DNA of 64,000 bases from Chamaea fasciata (Eukaryota; Chordata; Aves; Passeriformes; Sylviidae), in assembly GCA_029207755.1 (NCBI GenBank), contig JARCOQ010000003.1:41436144-41500143 (forward strand), given 5' to 3'. The notes below the pieces were generated by a model. It did no database searches and was not told the DNA's origin. It worked only from the letters and a program-made list of their open reading frames with translations. A program made the position numbers and the translations under genes. This document shows positions 47,594-60,185 of this stretch, piece by piece (within the stretch, counting starts at the first letter, position 1; every line of letters begins with the position of its first letter).

Positions 47594-50500
47594 CCATTGA
47601 ATTAATTGAGACTACATGTATGAGTTAATGTATCTATATGACTAAGAAGTTGCATGGTTGGGTCCCACACAAGCATTAATCTGAAATGAATATGTTTTTA
47701 ATGATAAATTGGTATTTAGATGGACTATAATTACTGTTTAAATCCAAGCCTTGTCTTAATAAGACTGGTTTAGCTTGCCAAGTAAATAAATCCAGGCTTT
47801 TCTTAATAATCAAGTGACAGAGATCCAGAAATAACCAATTAAAGGCAGAATTCTAACACAGACAAAAAACAAGTGTGAGGTTTCATTAGGTCTATTAGTA
47901 ATGTATATATTTTTACAGATAGCTGAATGAAAAGCTGGTACATCTTGACCACCAAATTCAGTGTCATGATCCCTGAATCATTTCTGAGTGAGTTTGCTCA
48001 ACCAAAAGCAGGGTGAGAGGGAAGGATGTTTAGCTGGGAGGGCAACAACCCAGTGCATCCTGCTGTTGCAACCCAAGATGGTCACACTCTGTGATATTGC
48101 ACTCCAGCATGTAAAAATACCATATCCCACCTTGCTACATCAGGGGTCTCCTCCTACTCACTAGCACACCTTTACACTGTAGGCAAGCTAAGAGTCACTG
48201 AACTCCCACCTCCTAAACCAAGAGCTGAAATCTTTCTCTGGTACTGTGAACAGGAAGAGATTGCTCCACTGTGGTTGATTTATCCCGAGTCTGCTGACCA
48301 GCATTGAATGATACAATGGTGGGGTGGTGCAGGAGGGAACAGAGGGCTCCATTTTCTGAAAGATCACCTTGGACTGACCTGTTTCCATCTGTTCCACTGA
48401 TTAAAAGCCTCTGAGGGAACACTTCAGTGTTCACAGAGAGCAAATGGTGCAAACAGAGAGGCTTGTTCCCTGTGGTCGTATGTGAGATACAACCACAGTG
48501 ACTGGCCAAGGCTTAGTGACTCCTAAGCAGAGTAGTTCTGGCATCAACTGATCCTTAAAAGTCCCATGAAACTTCCCTTTCTATCTTTATGGGACCAGAC
48601 ACAGCACCAGCTTCATTTATACTTCCAACTGCACTTGAGGGTTATGTCAGTAGAGACCTTTTTGGTAAGAAAAAATAGTGAGACTTTCCTCTTCCAGGCT
48701 TTAGCTCAGTCAGACTGGGGGAGAGGGAGGAAAAAATACCCAACCCTACTGACCGTTGACAGAAAAAGATCAAATAGCTGTCAACAGCCAGAACATTTTC
48801 TTTTCTTTTTCTCCTCCATGACTATGTGTATTTTCCCAAAGTTCATCTTGAAATCCTTCCATGCTGCAGCCCTTGCTCCCCTTTTCAGTGTTAACAGCTG
48901 CCTGAGGATGCAGAGGGAAAGGTCTCCTCCAAACTAGAAGGAAGCAACACAAAGCATTTCCAGAGACTGTCTCTCCTTCAAGACTTCCACCTCAGGGTCA
49001 AGTTTCTTGGAAGTTGTACAAAGTCATAATAAGGCCTTGTTTAAAGACCAAAATAATCTCAATCTAATTTACCTCACACCTTCAGCAAATTAACCACTGG
49101 AAATCAATATCAACACACATTTTGACATTTGGTTTTCTGCATTGGGAAAATAAATAAAATTTATTGCTGCACATTTTGATTTTCTGATGTCCTTTAATTC
49201 CCTCAAATCCACATCACACACCTAAGGGATACAAATTCAGTAAGAAAAAGCTAAACAATTCCTGCCTGATTTAAAAGTATCTGTGATAAAAGGGAAGGGT
49301 GTAATTTGGAGGAAAGACTACTTACTGTCAGAACTTTGTGACATCTATTTACTAATCCCAAAAACTTACTTGCATTGCTAACACTTTCTTTTCCCACATC
49401 AGAGGTATGTAAACAAAAATAATAAATTAATGTAGCAAATTAAATAACAGTAACAAAAGCTTCCCATGTGACCTGGGAAGTTCTAGTATGTTCTAGGATT
49501 AAGTATTTATATCAAAGAGATTATTTTTTATTCACTCTCTCTGGTTTTTTTTTTAATATTCAGCTGTCACCCATGAAAATCTGGACCTATGGAGAGTCTG
49601 TCTTGCCTGGCCCCTCTGTACAGTTCCAGAGCCCTTTTAGTGGCCCCCAGAATTGTCACCTCCTTCTGGGAGCTGACAAGGTAGAAGTTAAAGACAGCAG
49701 TTAATTGGACCATCAGGTCACGCTGCCTTTGCTCCCCCTTCAAGCCCCTTCAGAGCAAGTAAACAGACCGGGCTGTAGACTGGAAATGTGTCCTCCAGTA
49801 CTTCCTCAACACAAACAGAGTGGGGATGGAAAAACAGTCTGTTTATCCTCAGAGTGTTAGCAGATGGCAGCTCCTTCCCGTTCCTGCACTCCACTGCGAG
49901 CCAAACTCCCTGGTGCATCCCCTGGGGCTGCTGCTGGAGATGGACATCCCCCAAAGCCACCCGAGGGACGGGCACCAGGCACAGACAAAGGTGAGTCCCA
50001 CATGCTCCTCTCAGGGGCCTGTGCACTGGCTGCAAGGGAAAGGGCACACAGGTTACCTGGAGATACACCCACTCTAGGTAGGGTATTGCACAGATGCACC
50101 TTGCTGCTACAAGACAGGACGCTCTGGACTTGCCTTAGATTTTGTTTCTGTTCTGTCCCAGGTGGCACCAAATGCCCTCCTGCCCATCAGGAATCCCAGC
50201 TGGCACAGTCAGTCTCCCCTAACAGCCCACAGGCAGCTCCATTTCAGCTCTTTCTGAGGAGAGACAAGAGAAGAGGTGGATATGATCTTCCTCCACCCCT
50301 GTGCTACATCTCCAGAGCCCACAGGTTCCTGACCTCTTCCCAACCCAGTTAAGCAAGATGCAAACTCCTCTGGGTACACTTGCTGCCTTTCTCTTGTCAG
50401 GGACTACTGGCAGCCTCAGATCTCTCAGCTAGGCCGTTTGTAGGAACACTTCTCCAGTCAGTGCCTTCAGTGATTTGTTACACTTCCAATTTTTCACCAT

Positions 50501-52533
50501 ATATATGTAAGGCTTAGATACACAGTCAAGCCAGGAGAATTTCTGATTTTATCTGTGGATTCTCAGTGTCTTGTGTTGTAAAGGTGGGGATTGAGGAGTG
50601 CACAAGTTAGGGCCCCCTGACAATGTAAAGAGAGAACAACAAAAGTGAAAATTGCTGCCCTGCTGAGAGCCTTGACACCTAAATATTCACAGGGATCACT
50701 GACTGTCTTCCTCTTATTCTCTGACAGAGACCTGAGCAGGAGTTCAGGGAAGGCATGGCAGGATGAGAACTGCAGTCTACACTTGCAAAGTGCCATGCTG
50801 TGCTCTCACCTCACAAGTGGGCGTCATGCCACCTCACTCCAGACATCCCATCTTCCTCCAGGAGTAGTCACTCCTTTTACTGTCAAAGCATGGGAACATG
50901 CTCTTGTACAGAGTTACTCATCTAACATACCTTAGATACTCCTCTAGGAAGGGGTGAGTTGCTGCAAACCTCTTGCAGAGTTCTAGCTAGAAAGTAAGTA
51001 CCTGGTTGAAACTAATGCCAAGCCCACCTATGTGGTTTACCTAATCCTGACAAGCCATAACACAATTTGGAGGCTGTATCTTACTCAAGAGGAAGTGATG
51101 GCTCCTGAAAACCATGTTTCTTCAGGAGGCTTATTTGCTTTCCAGTGTCGAAGTCACAATTACTCAGACTACAGCAGTGTGTCACCCCTCAGAAATGCAC
51201 TTCCTCTTAGACACTTGGGGGGCATCCTGCCCTGCTTTTGGCTCCCTACAGAATACCTGACTCTGCCACAACCAGCCTGTGGCTGTTCTCTGTCTCAACA
51301 CCCTGTCAAAGGAGAGCAGCATAAAATCCCTCACAGGCATATTTTAGATGTGTAATGCTGATATGCTTCATAAAACGTATCAGCACACTTCAAAAGTTAT
51401 TTCTAAAATTTAAGCCCATGAGTCAAAAAATACCAGAGAGTGGAAAGAGTCCCACATGCCAAACAAGAACCAGCACACATGAAAGCAAGTGAAAGAAATG
51501 GGCAGCAGCAAGGCACACAGCAGGAGCTGGTTTTCCCCTGTCCTCTCTTGTATTCCAATGCTTGTAAAATTCTAAACTCCAGTGGGAAACACAGAGGAGA
51601 AAATACATGTCTGTATACAATGGAAGGGGGTGTGTGGGGTGTATGCATGATTTTCACAGCATTTAGGTTCATTCTGAACTTTTCATGGAGCTTTGGCACC
51701 AGTCTGAATTGAACAATTTATGGTAGAGCTGAAACTCCCTTTAAGGTCTCCCAGATCAGAAGATAACTCCTGGAGTGTTTCTGAGAATTTAAAAAAAGCA
51801 AAACCTACCCTCCCTCCATCTGGTATACACACACCCTGATGCCAATCAACTTTCTAAATGCACATGACAGAGTCTGATTTCTTGTTCACTGTTAGGGTCT
51901 CTAACATCACTTACTAAGCAGAGTGCAAGGGGAGGATCACAAAGGATTTTTTTCTAGTTTCCTGGACCCAGGAGGGATAGGTGTGAGGCCAAGGCAGGTC
52001 TCAGCTTGCTACACACAAGCTCAGAGCTGCGGACCTCTGGCGTTTACCCTTCTTTGCCACAGAAAGGCTCTCACTCAGAAGCTGTTGAACCCAGATGCAA
52101 GTGTCCTCCTCAACTGCAAACCTCTCATAAATGCCAGCTGCACTGCCTCCAAGTCAGGAGTTTCAGTGTCAGCCGTCATCAGCTCTTCAGTTTGTCTGTC
52201 ACAGTATGGTGCAGCTGAAGCATCGACCTCATCACTGGTACTAACTGGGTCATTTATTCCACTACATCAGTTTGTTCAGCTGAGTATAGGAAACAGTGCA
52301 CTAAAGGTAGAGGATGCTGTGTTTCTTTGCTAACCTTCCAAGGCCATGTCAAAACATCAGAAGAGACAGAGAGCAGAAGCAGCAACAAACCCCTCAGGAT
52401 TTCTCTTGGGGCAGCAGAGACGTGTATTTATATAAGGAACATATTTCAAATCAAAGTGTTTGCATAAGTTGGGTTGTGATTTTTGCAAAAATGAGAATTA
52501 CAAGAGCAAACTAGAATTAGGTCAGCAGTAGAA

Positions 52534-52604
52534 GTTTTTTTGGTTTTGGTTTTTTGTTTTGGTTTCTTTTTTGTTTGTTTGTTTTGTTTTGTGGGGGTTT
52601 TTTT
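52534..52604. repeat. T-rich / TTTG simple repeat
   Basis: About 70 bp of T runs with GG, G and C interruptions and TTTG units. Low complexity. It lies 230 bp from the antisense CR1 at 52835 but is not part of it, because CR1 has no such tract. Confidence 0.93.
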
Positions 52605-52834
52605 CCCAAGAAAATATGGAGAAATCTCTTTCCTTTAAGGTCATGAGGAATGAGCAACTTAGTGGAGTCAAGAATTCATGGGTGACCAAAGCTCTGTGGA
52701 CATTCACATTTAGCACTGGGAAGATGTGATATTAAGACAAATTCAGAGTCAAGACTGGTCTCATTATGATGTTGGCCTTTTCCTTTTGTGGACAATGTAT
52801 CTACAGAAGCCTGTCCTGTATCACTTCATATACC

Positions 52835-53440
52835 TCACCACATTAAATTCCACATGTTCCTTGGCTGTTCTAACTCAACCTCTACATCCACAGCCTCTCT
52901 GTATTCCTGTTGGGTCATCTGATCCTGCTTTTGCATCTTGTGTCTTAGCTTTGTTGGGATCTTCTTGGCCATCCATGCAGACTGCCTGCCATATTTGCCT
53001 GATTTTTTGCCACTGCTGTGGACCATTCCTGAGTCTGGAGGAGATCATGATTGAAAATCAACCAGACCTCTTGGACCTCTCTCCTTTCCAGTGCTGTCTT
53101 CCATGGGCTTCCTCCAAACAGATCCCTGAAAAGGCCAAAGTCTCTTCTCTTAAAGCCGAGAGTGATGATCCTGCTTTTGATTCCGCTATCTCTTCTCAGA
53201 ATCCTGAACCCACCATCCCATGATCACTGCAGTCAAGCCTATCTCAAACCTTCACATCCTTCATAATGGTTTGTCCTTGTTTGTAGGTACAAGGCCCCTC
53301 TCCCCTTGTCAGCTCTTCAATCATCTCACAAATTTATCATCACTGCACTCCAGAAAACAGCTGGATTCTTGTATACTGTTGTGTTTTCACCCCTGCAGAT
53401 TTTGGGTAAGCAATTACTTATGAAACTGTGGAGAAACTAC
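52835..53440 (-). mobile_element. CR1 LINE ORF2 remnant: endonuclease end plus linker, antisense
   Basis: Minus-strand translation gives, from 5' to 3' of the element, LVPTNKD (about 53270-53290), then CSDHGMV with the SDH catalytic signature of APE-type LINE endonucleases at 53220-53228. The linker follows, containing AWMAKKIPTKLRHK and TQQEYREAV (within 52835-53026). This is the CR1 ORF2 order endonuclease then linker. The frame is broken repeatedly between these words. The 5' half of the endonuclease, the whole reverse transcriptase and the 3' end are absent, so this internal fragment lost both ends by deletion. It is inactive. Confidence 0.9.
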
Positions 53441-53884
53441 TGTAGGAACATAATGAAAATTACAGATCCACAGAAGAGTGAGCTAAGATGAAACATTTGC
53501 AAAATTTTAGGGAAAATTATGAACTTACACTTAACCTTGAGTAAATATGTACACAGATTCAAAGAGATCTTGAACTACCAATATAAGTTAAATGGGAATC
53601 AGGTTTGCTTTTGAGGAGAAAAGTAAAGTAGTGAGGCTGGTGATGATCTTCAAAGTTTAGTTTCATTTTCACTAATCACCTTGAGTTGATGATGAGAATG
53701 CTGAGAGGACCAGGATCTGAAACCTTCAGCACTATTGAAGACTGAAATTTAAGCATGATGTATTCACTAGATTAAGGACTTTGACTCCAAGAGAAGCTGA
53801 GGAATTAAGAAAACAGGTTACAAATTTCTTGAGTGGTAATCAGCTCTTAGCACCTTCAAGAAACAAGTAAACACAGTAATTCTT

Positions 53885-54020
53885 ATTTTACAGTTTAATT
53901 CCTCTTTCTTCACATTTAGGGGAAGAGAGGTAGGGAAGCTGAGTAACTTGCAAGAGCAGGTATTAGCATGTAAGAGTTACTGGCATTTCATTCAAAGCTC
54001 ATTTCAGATCACACTCCTCT
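53885..54020 (+). mobile_element. Possible MIR-type SINE remnant
   Basis: TTATTTTACAG, GGGAAGAGAGGTAGGGAAGC, TGAGTAACTTGC and TCATTTCAGATCACACTCC follow the order of the 3' half of the tRNA-derived MIR SINE. The matches are short and separated by unrelated bases, so this may be coincidence. Confidence 0.25.
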
Positions 54021-54486
54021 CTGACTAGGTTTCCAGAAATCCAATTATACCTGGCATCAACACTGATACTTTTTAAAATGTAATTACAATGTAAGGAATG
54101 TGGCACAGTAAATGCCTTTTTGTAAGTGTTTGATACCTCGCCCCACAAAATTATCCTGCAGAAGCAAAATAAAAGTTAATTCCAGCTTGGATAAAAAAAC
54201 AAAACCTAGGAATTTTCTGGATGTCACAAACAGCAGGTAACCAGAAACAGCAATGTCTTGAGCTGGGTGTGGGTCCAGCGGGGAGCCACCAGGAGTGGGT
54301 AAGATAAACCACACATTACATCTGCAGGTTATAGCAAATTTGTGGTGGCACAACCACCAGTGAAGGCACAGGAAAAAGCTCCAAAGGTAACCTGGAAGAG
54401 TCTGAAATGTGTGTAGTGCATAAGGAAAAGGAACCCAGATTGCCCTAAAAGCACATTTAATATTTAGAGGAACAAGTATTGAGGGG

Positions 54487-54567
54487 AAAAAAAAAAAAAA
54501 AAAAAAAACAACAAACAAACAAAAAAAACAACCCCACACAAAACACAACAAACAACCAAACACAAAA
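54487..54567 (+). repeat. Poly(A) A22 followed by AAAC-rich repeat
   Basis: A run of 22 adenines at 54487-54508 passes into AAC/AAAC/CCAC units to about 54567. The upstream sequence shows no retrogene or LINE body, so it is treated as a compound microsatellite. Confidence 0.95.
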
Positions 54568-55055
54568 AGCAGAAATAAATATCCACAGGACCCACCAAGC
54601 ACTTACTACCAATATCAGATTGTAAAAGCAGTGTGTATTTGGTACAAGAGAATGATAAACAAAACTTACATTTTATGATGTTTTGTATGCAGAAGACCCA
54701 TATTAGGCAGAGGGGAAAATAAGAATCCCTTCATGTGCAGTGAGAGAGACTGCTGACATCCACCTTTGACTTGTAATTTTAAAAGAGAGAGGAATATATC
54801 CTGCTGCTAGAGGAAGGATTAAAGAATGATGTTATGAAAATGAGTGAAATAAAGTATCTGTGATGAAAATCCTTCAAAATGTCCTAATACTGGATCTTTT
54901 GACACTGCTAAAATTTTGTCATGGGCTTCCTGGAAGCATTCAGAGACACAGAAAAAAAGCATTCTTCTGCAGGAAAGGCACTTGAGGAGGTATGGTTAAG
55001 TATACATTATGCATTTCTCTGCCATAGACTGGATTTGAAGAGAAACTCCTTGTAA

Positions 55056-55089
55056 TGGACGGATGGATGGATGGATGCATGGATGGATG
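55056..55089 (+). repeat. (GGAT)n microsatellite
   Basis: About eight TGGA/GGAT units with two single-base interruptions (GGAC near the start and GCAT at 55077-55080). Confidence 0.95.
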
Positions 55090-57783
55090 CTGCAGAAAAG
55101 ATAGGATTTTAATACTACCTAGACAGTGGCCAACCATCATCTCCTAAGCAGGGAGGGAAGAAAGCAGCCCTGGGGGTCTGTGTTAGGTGCTCTTTTCCCA
55201 GAAATCCCTGGCATGAGTTCATTGAAATGGAAGACCTCATCCTCCATGTGCTGACTTCACTCAAAGAGGGCTGGTGGGACTGGGGAGAGCTGCAGGAACA
55301 TCCTCAGGCAGCAAGTGAGACCCCAGTGGTGGCTGGGGGTCCATGCCCAGGAGAGGAGGGGAGGCAGGGTCTCACCAAAGCCACCATCACAGTGGAAGGA
55401 ACTGGTCAAACCACTCGTGGATCAAATCTGAGAGGTGGACAGCAAATTAATACTGAATGCACACAAGAAGCAGCCAAAAACCAGGATTATAACTGTTGTG
55501 TACCAGCAGTATACCTCATTTTTCCCACCCCACATTCCCAAACAGCTTTCTTCTTCCCAGTGCCTTTCTGAAACGAACCATGCTCAGTGTGTTAGTTGCT
55601 TTGCTGGCATTTTTCTGGGACAATGAAATCATGACCTGATTTTCCCAAACTTTTCTCTACAATAAAGGTCAGCAAAGCAGTAGTTTATACATCTGAGATA
55701 GGCACAATTTCCAGCCTGGTGACTTCCATGGACAAACGACCAAACAAAGTAGATCACTAACCCAAGGTGACTAGCAGAAATATTTTTAATCCGAAAAGTT
55801 TCTGATTGAAGGAAAGACCAGTGAGTAAATTCCACACAGTAGCAGAAAGAAATGTGTCTTTATCACTTAATTTCCTTGCTGCCATGAGACATATTATAAT
55901 TGTCAAAAGGAATGAAAAAGCAATGGCTTTTAGCAACAATGCCAGCCTCAGAAAATAGGTGAAATCTTTTAAAGAACAGACTGGTGAACTTGTGGAGTTA
56001 CTGAGGTAGGTGGTTTATTAGTAATAATGTGTCTATGAGGGAAAGATAAATTTTATTTCAGGACACTGCTGGAGGCTCTGAAGGATCTATCCTGCAGTGA
56101 ATTTCTGTTAGTTACTTATAAACATCTTCTGTTCTTCACTGACCCACTCCAGACATAAAATCTTAAAGGGTTGGTGTCACACCATCTCCTGAGCTGCCAG
56201 AAGAAGAAAAGTGCCCAAGAGAGACCAGAAAAGTGGCAGAAGGCAGGACGTGGGATTTCAGTGGCATACAAGATTTCACACTGGCATTTTGTATATCTCT
56301 ACCAGATGGCAGTCTCACTTGATCCATACACAGCTCTCTGCACCAGAGGACTCATACTGGAGTCATTAACCAGCTCTCAGGCTTGCTCCAGCTCTAATTT
56401 GCTCATTGTTAAACTAAATACAGTGTTGGGCTTCCCCCTACAAACCTATGTTGAAAATACTCAGCTCCTCCTTACTTTTGTATGCAACCTTGCTGGGATT
56501 CTTTCAAATTCTCTCCACCCTCTATCTCAGCCTTGCTTAAACTTTCCCAAAGTGAAAACATATTTGTGCAAGGGCTTAATCTGGTGGCAAAAGACTTTTT
56601 CTGTTAAATTTACACTGGGAACTCGTCCCAGACAGCAGTGTGAAAAATGTGCTTGGACATGGACTTTGAAGGGGTTTGATTCTTGTGAGCACTTTATTTT
56701 GCTTTAAATTGTTGGAATCAGGCAGTTTCAGTGATGGCTTTTGCCCACTTCAGCTGGATGAGTAACAGTAGAGTAGCCAAGGTGTTTCCTTTCCTTGCTT
56801 GCTCTGTACAAGGGCTGGGTAAGAGAAGCTGAATTCCAGGCTTGTGGAAGGCAGGGGAGGGCTGACACAGAGCATTCCACTTGCCTGCAATTAGAAGGGA
56901 CCAAGCCTTTATTTCTTTGATTTGTTATACCAGTAACATGAAGGGTGAATCAATTTATCCAGCCTTAGCAGTGTCACATTAAACAATATAACCATTAATT
57001 AAACTTCATTTTTCAGTATAGATTTTAGCCTGAAGTCACAGTCTGGCAACAAAAAACTTACCACAAAGAAGGGAGAAAAAATGGGTTTTCTTTTGGGATG
57101 CCTTAAGACTGCACTAAATTACATTATCTGAAATGAAAATTGTAAATATAGGTTTGTATGTGAGGCTTTGCCTGTTGAAACACGTTTTTAACCTGGTTTT
57201 TTGCTTCTGCATCATGTAAGAAAAGATGTAAGAAAGGAAGTGTCTGGAAAGAGACATTGACTAATCCATAACAACCATTTTATGTTTCCACCAACACATT
57301 TTCTTGCTAAATCTTTGTGAATTGTGAATTGTCCAGCCACTACACAGCCCTTGTGCAGTGTTCTTTTTTCCCAACACAGGCTTTAACCAAGTTTCCTTGC
57401 AGTGGTTTGGGGGAGCTCAGAGGAGGTGTTTGCCAAACTGCATTCCAAACTGTTATTGTAGGTGGTGGGAAGTCCAAAGGATTCCAAGAGGAACGTTTCA
57501 TACCTCTGAGACAGAGTTTGGAAGAGACACGGGCTCCCTGGTGGCAGCGGCAAACCTCATTTTTCATTTGCGTCCTTATCCAACAAAGATAACAAATATG
57601 GGGAGAGGTCCCTCAAAACAGATGGAGATCCCACTGGATTTGCAGTGAAACTTCTGCTGGTTCACTGAAGAGCCTGGACTGAGGAAGACTACAAACTAGG
57701 ACATAAAGCATGATTTTGTGAGTGTTTACAGACCCTGAGACTGAGCAAATTCTTCTAAACAATTTGTTTTCCCTAATCCCCCC

Positions 57784-57795
57784 TTTTTTTTTTTT
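57784..57795 (+). repeat. Poly(T) tract, T12
   Basis: Twelve thymines preceded by six cytosines. A mononucleotide run. Confidence 0.9.
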
Positions 57796-58439
57796 GAGGT
57801 GGAGTCTTATGCATCACATTCCAAATAGTCACATTAAGTTGCTTCTTTAAAATAAAGAATCCAAAATTTTATGCAGGAATTATTTCAGCTGTAACCCTAA
57901 TATGTATTAAAGAGCTGTGGCTAGGATCATTATGAAATTTAACATTTAGGTGTCTAAAGGTGCTTTTATTTCCTAAGTTCATCATAAGCTAAAATGCTTA
58001 TAGCAATATTTGAAAAGATGTCCATAGACAACTAGAGGCAGGGGCAGGGCAGACAGTGATCACGATCAAAGCCTGAGTTTACATACTCTTTCTGTATTTC
58101 GGTGGGTAGTTATATATCTCTATAAGGACTACAATTCTGACACTGATGCAGAAAAACAAGATGCAGTCTCTAAGGAGAAGGATAAGCAGAAGATTTATTT
58201 TGCATGGATGAGAAAAATCAGTAACATTTACTATAAAATCTGATGGATCTTATGTAGAATTTGCCACTTACATTAGGTGGACTACTAAACAAAAGCCCTG
58301 AATAACAATTTTAGTATGATTGATAATAAAAATCTCCATAAAACAATTTTAGGTTTCAAGAAAGATGTAAATAAATAAAAGCCCATGCAGAAGCTGCAAA
58401 AGCAGTGGACATATATCACTTCTGGTTTGCACATCTTTC

Positions 58440-58680
58440 ATACAGATCCTTGACTGTGACAGGTAATTAAATGTCGCTTTCCAAGATTCATCCACAGTTA
58501 AATGACACATCTTGGAAGAAACAGATCTTTGTGTATCACCAAAATTACATTAGGTCTTCTTTCATTGAGAAAACACCTAATTAGAAGAATGCATTTTATC
58601 CCTCTGTTGCTACTGTTTTCTCATATAAATGTTGCTTGATGTTTGTTACACGTAACTGAAATATTTCATTAACTCCTTAT
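58440..58680. promoter_or_regulatory. Candidate conserved non-coding element with small hairpin
   Basis: AT-rich block with GGTAATTAAATG, CACCTAATTAGAAG and several ATTA words. A 9-bp perfect stem (TTCCAAGAT at 58479-58487, ATCTTGGAA at 58509-58517) encloses a second short pairing (TCAT with ATGA). Conservation would be needed to interpret either signal. Confidence 0.22.
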
Positions 58681-59669
58681 TTCCTAGCAGAACAAGCTAC
58701 CTTGGAAATTTCTAAAAGTATGAAGCAAGAATGTTGTACTTTGGCATCATTCTTACATCAGTATCCCTGGCTAAGAAGCTGATGCTGACTTCAAGGTACA
58801 GACCAAGTTAATAGAAACAAATTGGTGGAAATTTGTTTCCAAAAAGAAGTATGGATATTTCATTAAAATATTCCTACTCACTTGTAGCTCAAAGAATATA
58901 ATAAAACATGCAAAGATAACTTATCACTTGGTCTTTATGGCCATTAGCCAATACTTTGGGTTTCTTCCTCCCCCAGAAAAATAAAAATCACAATTATATC
59001 AACATTTCACTTCATCAGTCTTGAATTTATGTAAATTCTGAATTCTTTGAGTCTCGGGTGCTTATCCATGTACTGAAAGAATCTTAAAATATTGTTGAAC
59101 CATTAAAATACACTTTTCATCTGTGGACTCTCCACCTGGAAAATTTAAGCTCTGTAAGAATAATGTATAATGAAAATCAAAAAGAATGACTGGATAATCT
59201 GTAAGAGGTCATCAACATTATAGTAAGGGGTTTTGTTAAAATAAATTGATTTGAATAAAGAGCTGCTTATAATACCACACATTTTTCCATACATAACTTA
59301 CAAGTAAGCATTGCTGACAGTGACTGTGGTCATTAAAGTAACTCCCTTCTGTAAACATGAAATGCCAAAACAGAAGGACAGGAAAGGGATTTTGCTTCAT
59401 AGCAACCAGTCTGATTTGACCTTTCAAATTCTCGAGACAAAATTGTCTTACCTTCATTCAGACTTCTTTTGTTGAAAGAATGCAAACATTTTGGACTACT
59501 TTAAATATTACTAGAGAGCTGAGAAATGAAGAATCTAGTGGGGCTTATTTGGATCTGAAGAAAGATCAGATACTGAGATACTTATCAGAGTGTTTGTGCA
59601 CACTTCAGAGGACAAATATTAGAAAATGATCCAATAATTTATCTTCAGATTATCATTATGGCGGCTCAT

Positions 59670-59707
59670 TTAAGCCTGTGGTATTTACATATTAAGCCTG
59701 TGGTATT
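59670..59707 (+). repeat. Exact 16-bp direct repeat, offset 22 bp
   Basis: TTAAGCCTGTGGTATT occurs at 59670-59685 and again at 59692-59707 without mismatch, six bases apart. Exactness suggests a recent local duplication, or the footprint of a short excised insertion. Confidence 0.9.
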
Positions 59708-60143
59708 CTTACCTCAAATGCACTAATGAAGGAATATTTGCCTTGAGTAAACAAGGTTTAAATATATTAAAATAAAATGGAAAATATTGAGATTGCAGAG
59801 CTTTGGTTTTATATTGAAGTTAACTAAACCAGGGACTGTAAGCATTTTATAGACTGATGTAAAACTCAAAAATATCTTTCAACATATTTAAATTTATGAT
59901 AATCACCCATTTAAATAGTACATATGTGTTTGCATATATAATATTTTAAGTTGAACAGCTGTAAAAACATACTTTTGAAAGACAATTGCATGTCACAATG
60001 AGAGGAATAGCCTTTCTTAAAATGTCCCTGAAAATATTGCCTTAGGGGGTTTTTGAGGGTATCTTTTAATTTTATGTATGAAAGATGGTGCTCTCAATTG
60101 TTTCAGCTTCATAAGAAAGGCAGTTCTTGCTTCTTGTGCTGGT

Positions 60144-60185
60144 ACATGTAAAATGGGAATAAGTACTGTGTCCTATTAACAGTAA
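60144..60185 (-). mobile_element. Possible MIR-type scrap, antisense
   Basis: CATGTAAAATGGGAATAAGT followed by ACTGTGTCC resembles the complement of the MIR 3' half (CTGTAAAATGGGGATAATA-like words). Only about 40 bp; low support. Confidence 0.2.

Larger units (their letters stand above)
45511..52533. other. Unique non-coding DNA
   Basis: About 7 kb with no recognisable gene. The 162-codon frame at 49864-50352 is overlapped by two antisense frames in a GC-richer patch (49590-50360). Short repeats and a hairpin are listed separately. Confidence 0.5.

Noticed and set aside
54487..54508. Poly(A) run as the tail of a processed pseudogene
   Set aside because: No retrocopy body or target-site duplication recognised upstream; continues into an AAAC-type microsatellite.
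56171..56707. 178-codon open frame
   Set aside because: No recognisable domain or repeat similarity; length is within chance for a 64-kb vertebrate segment.
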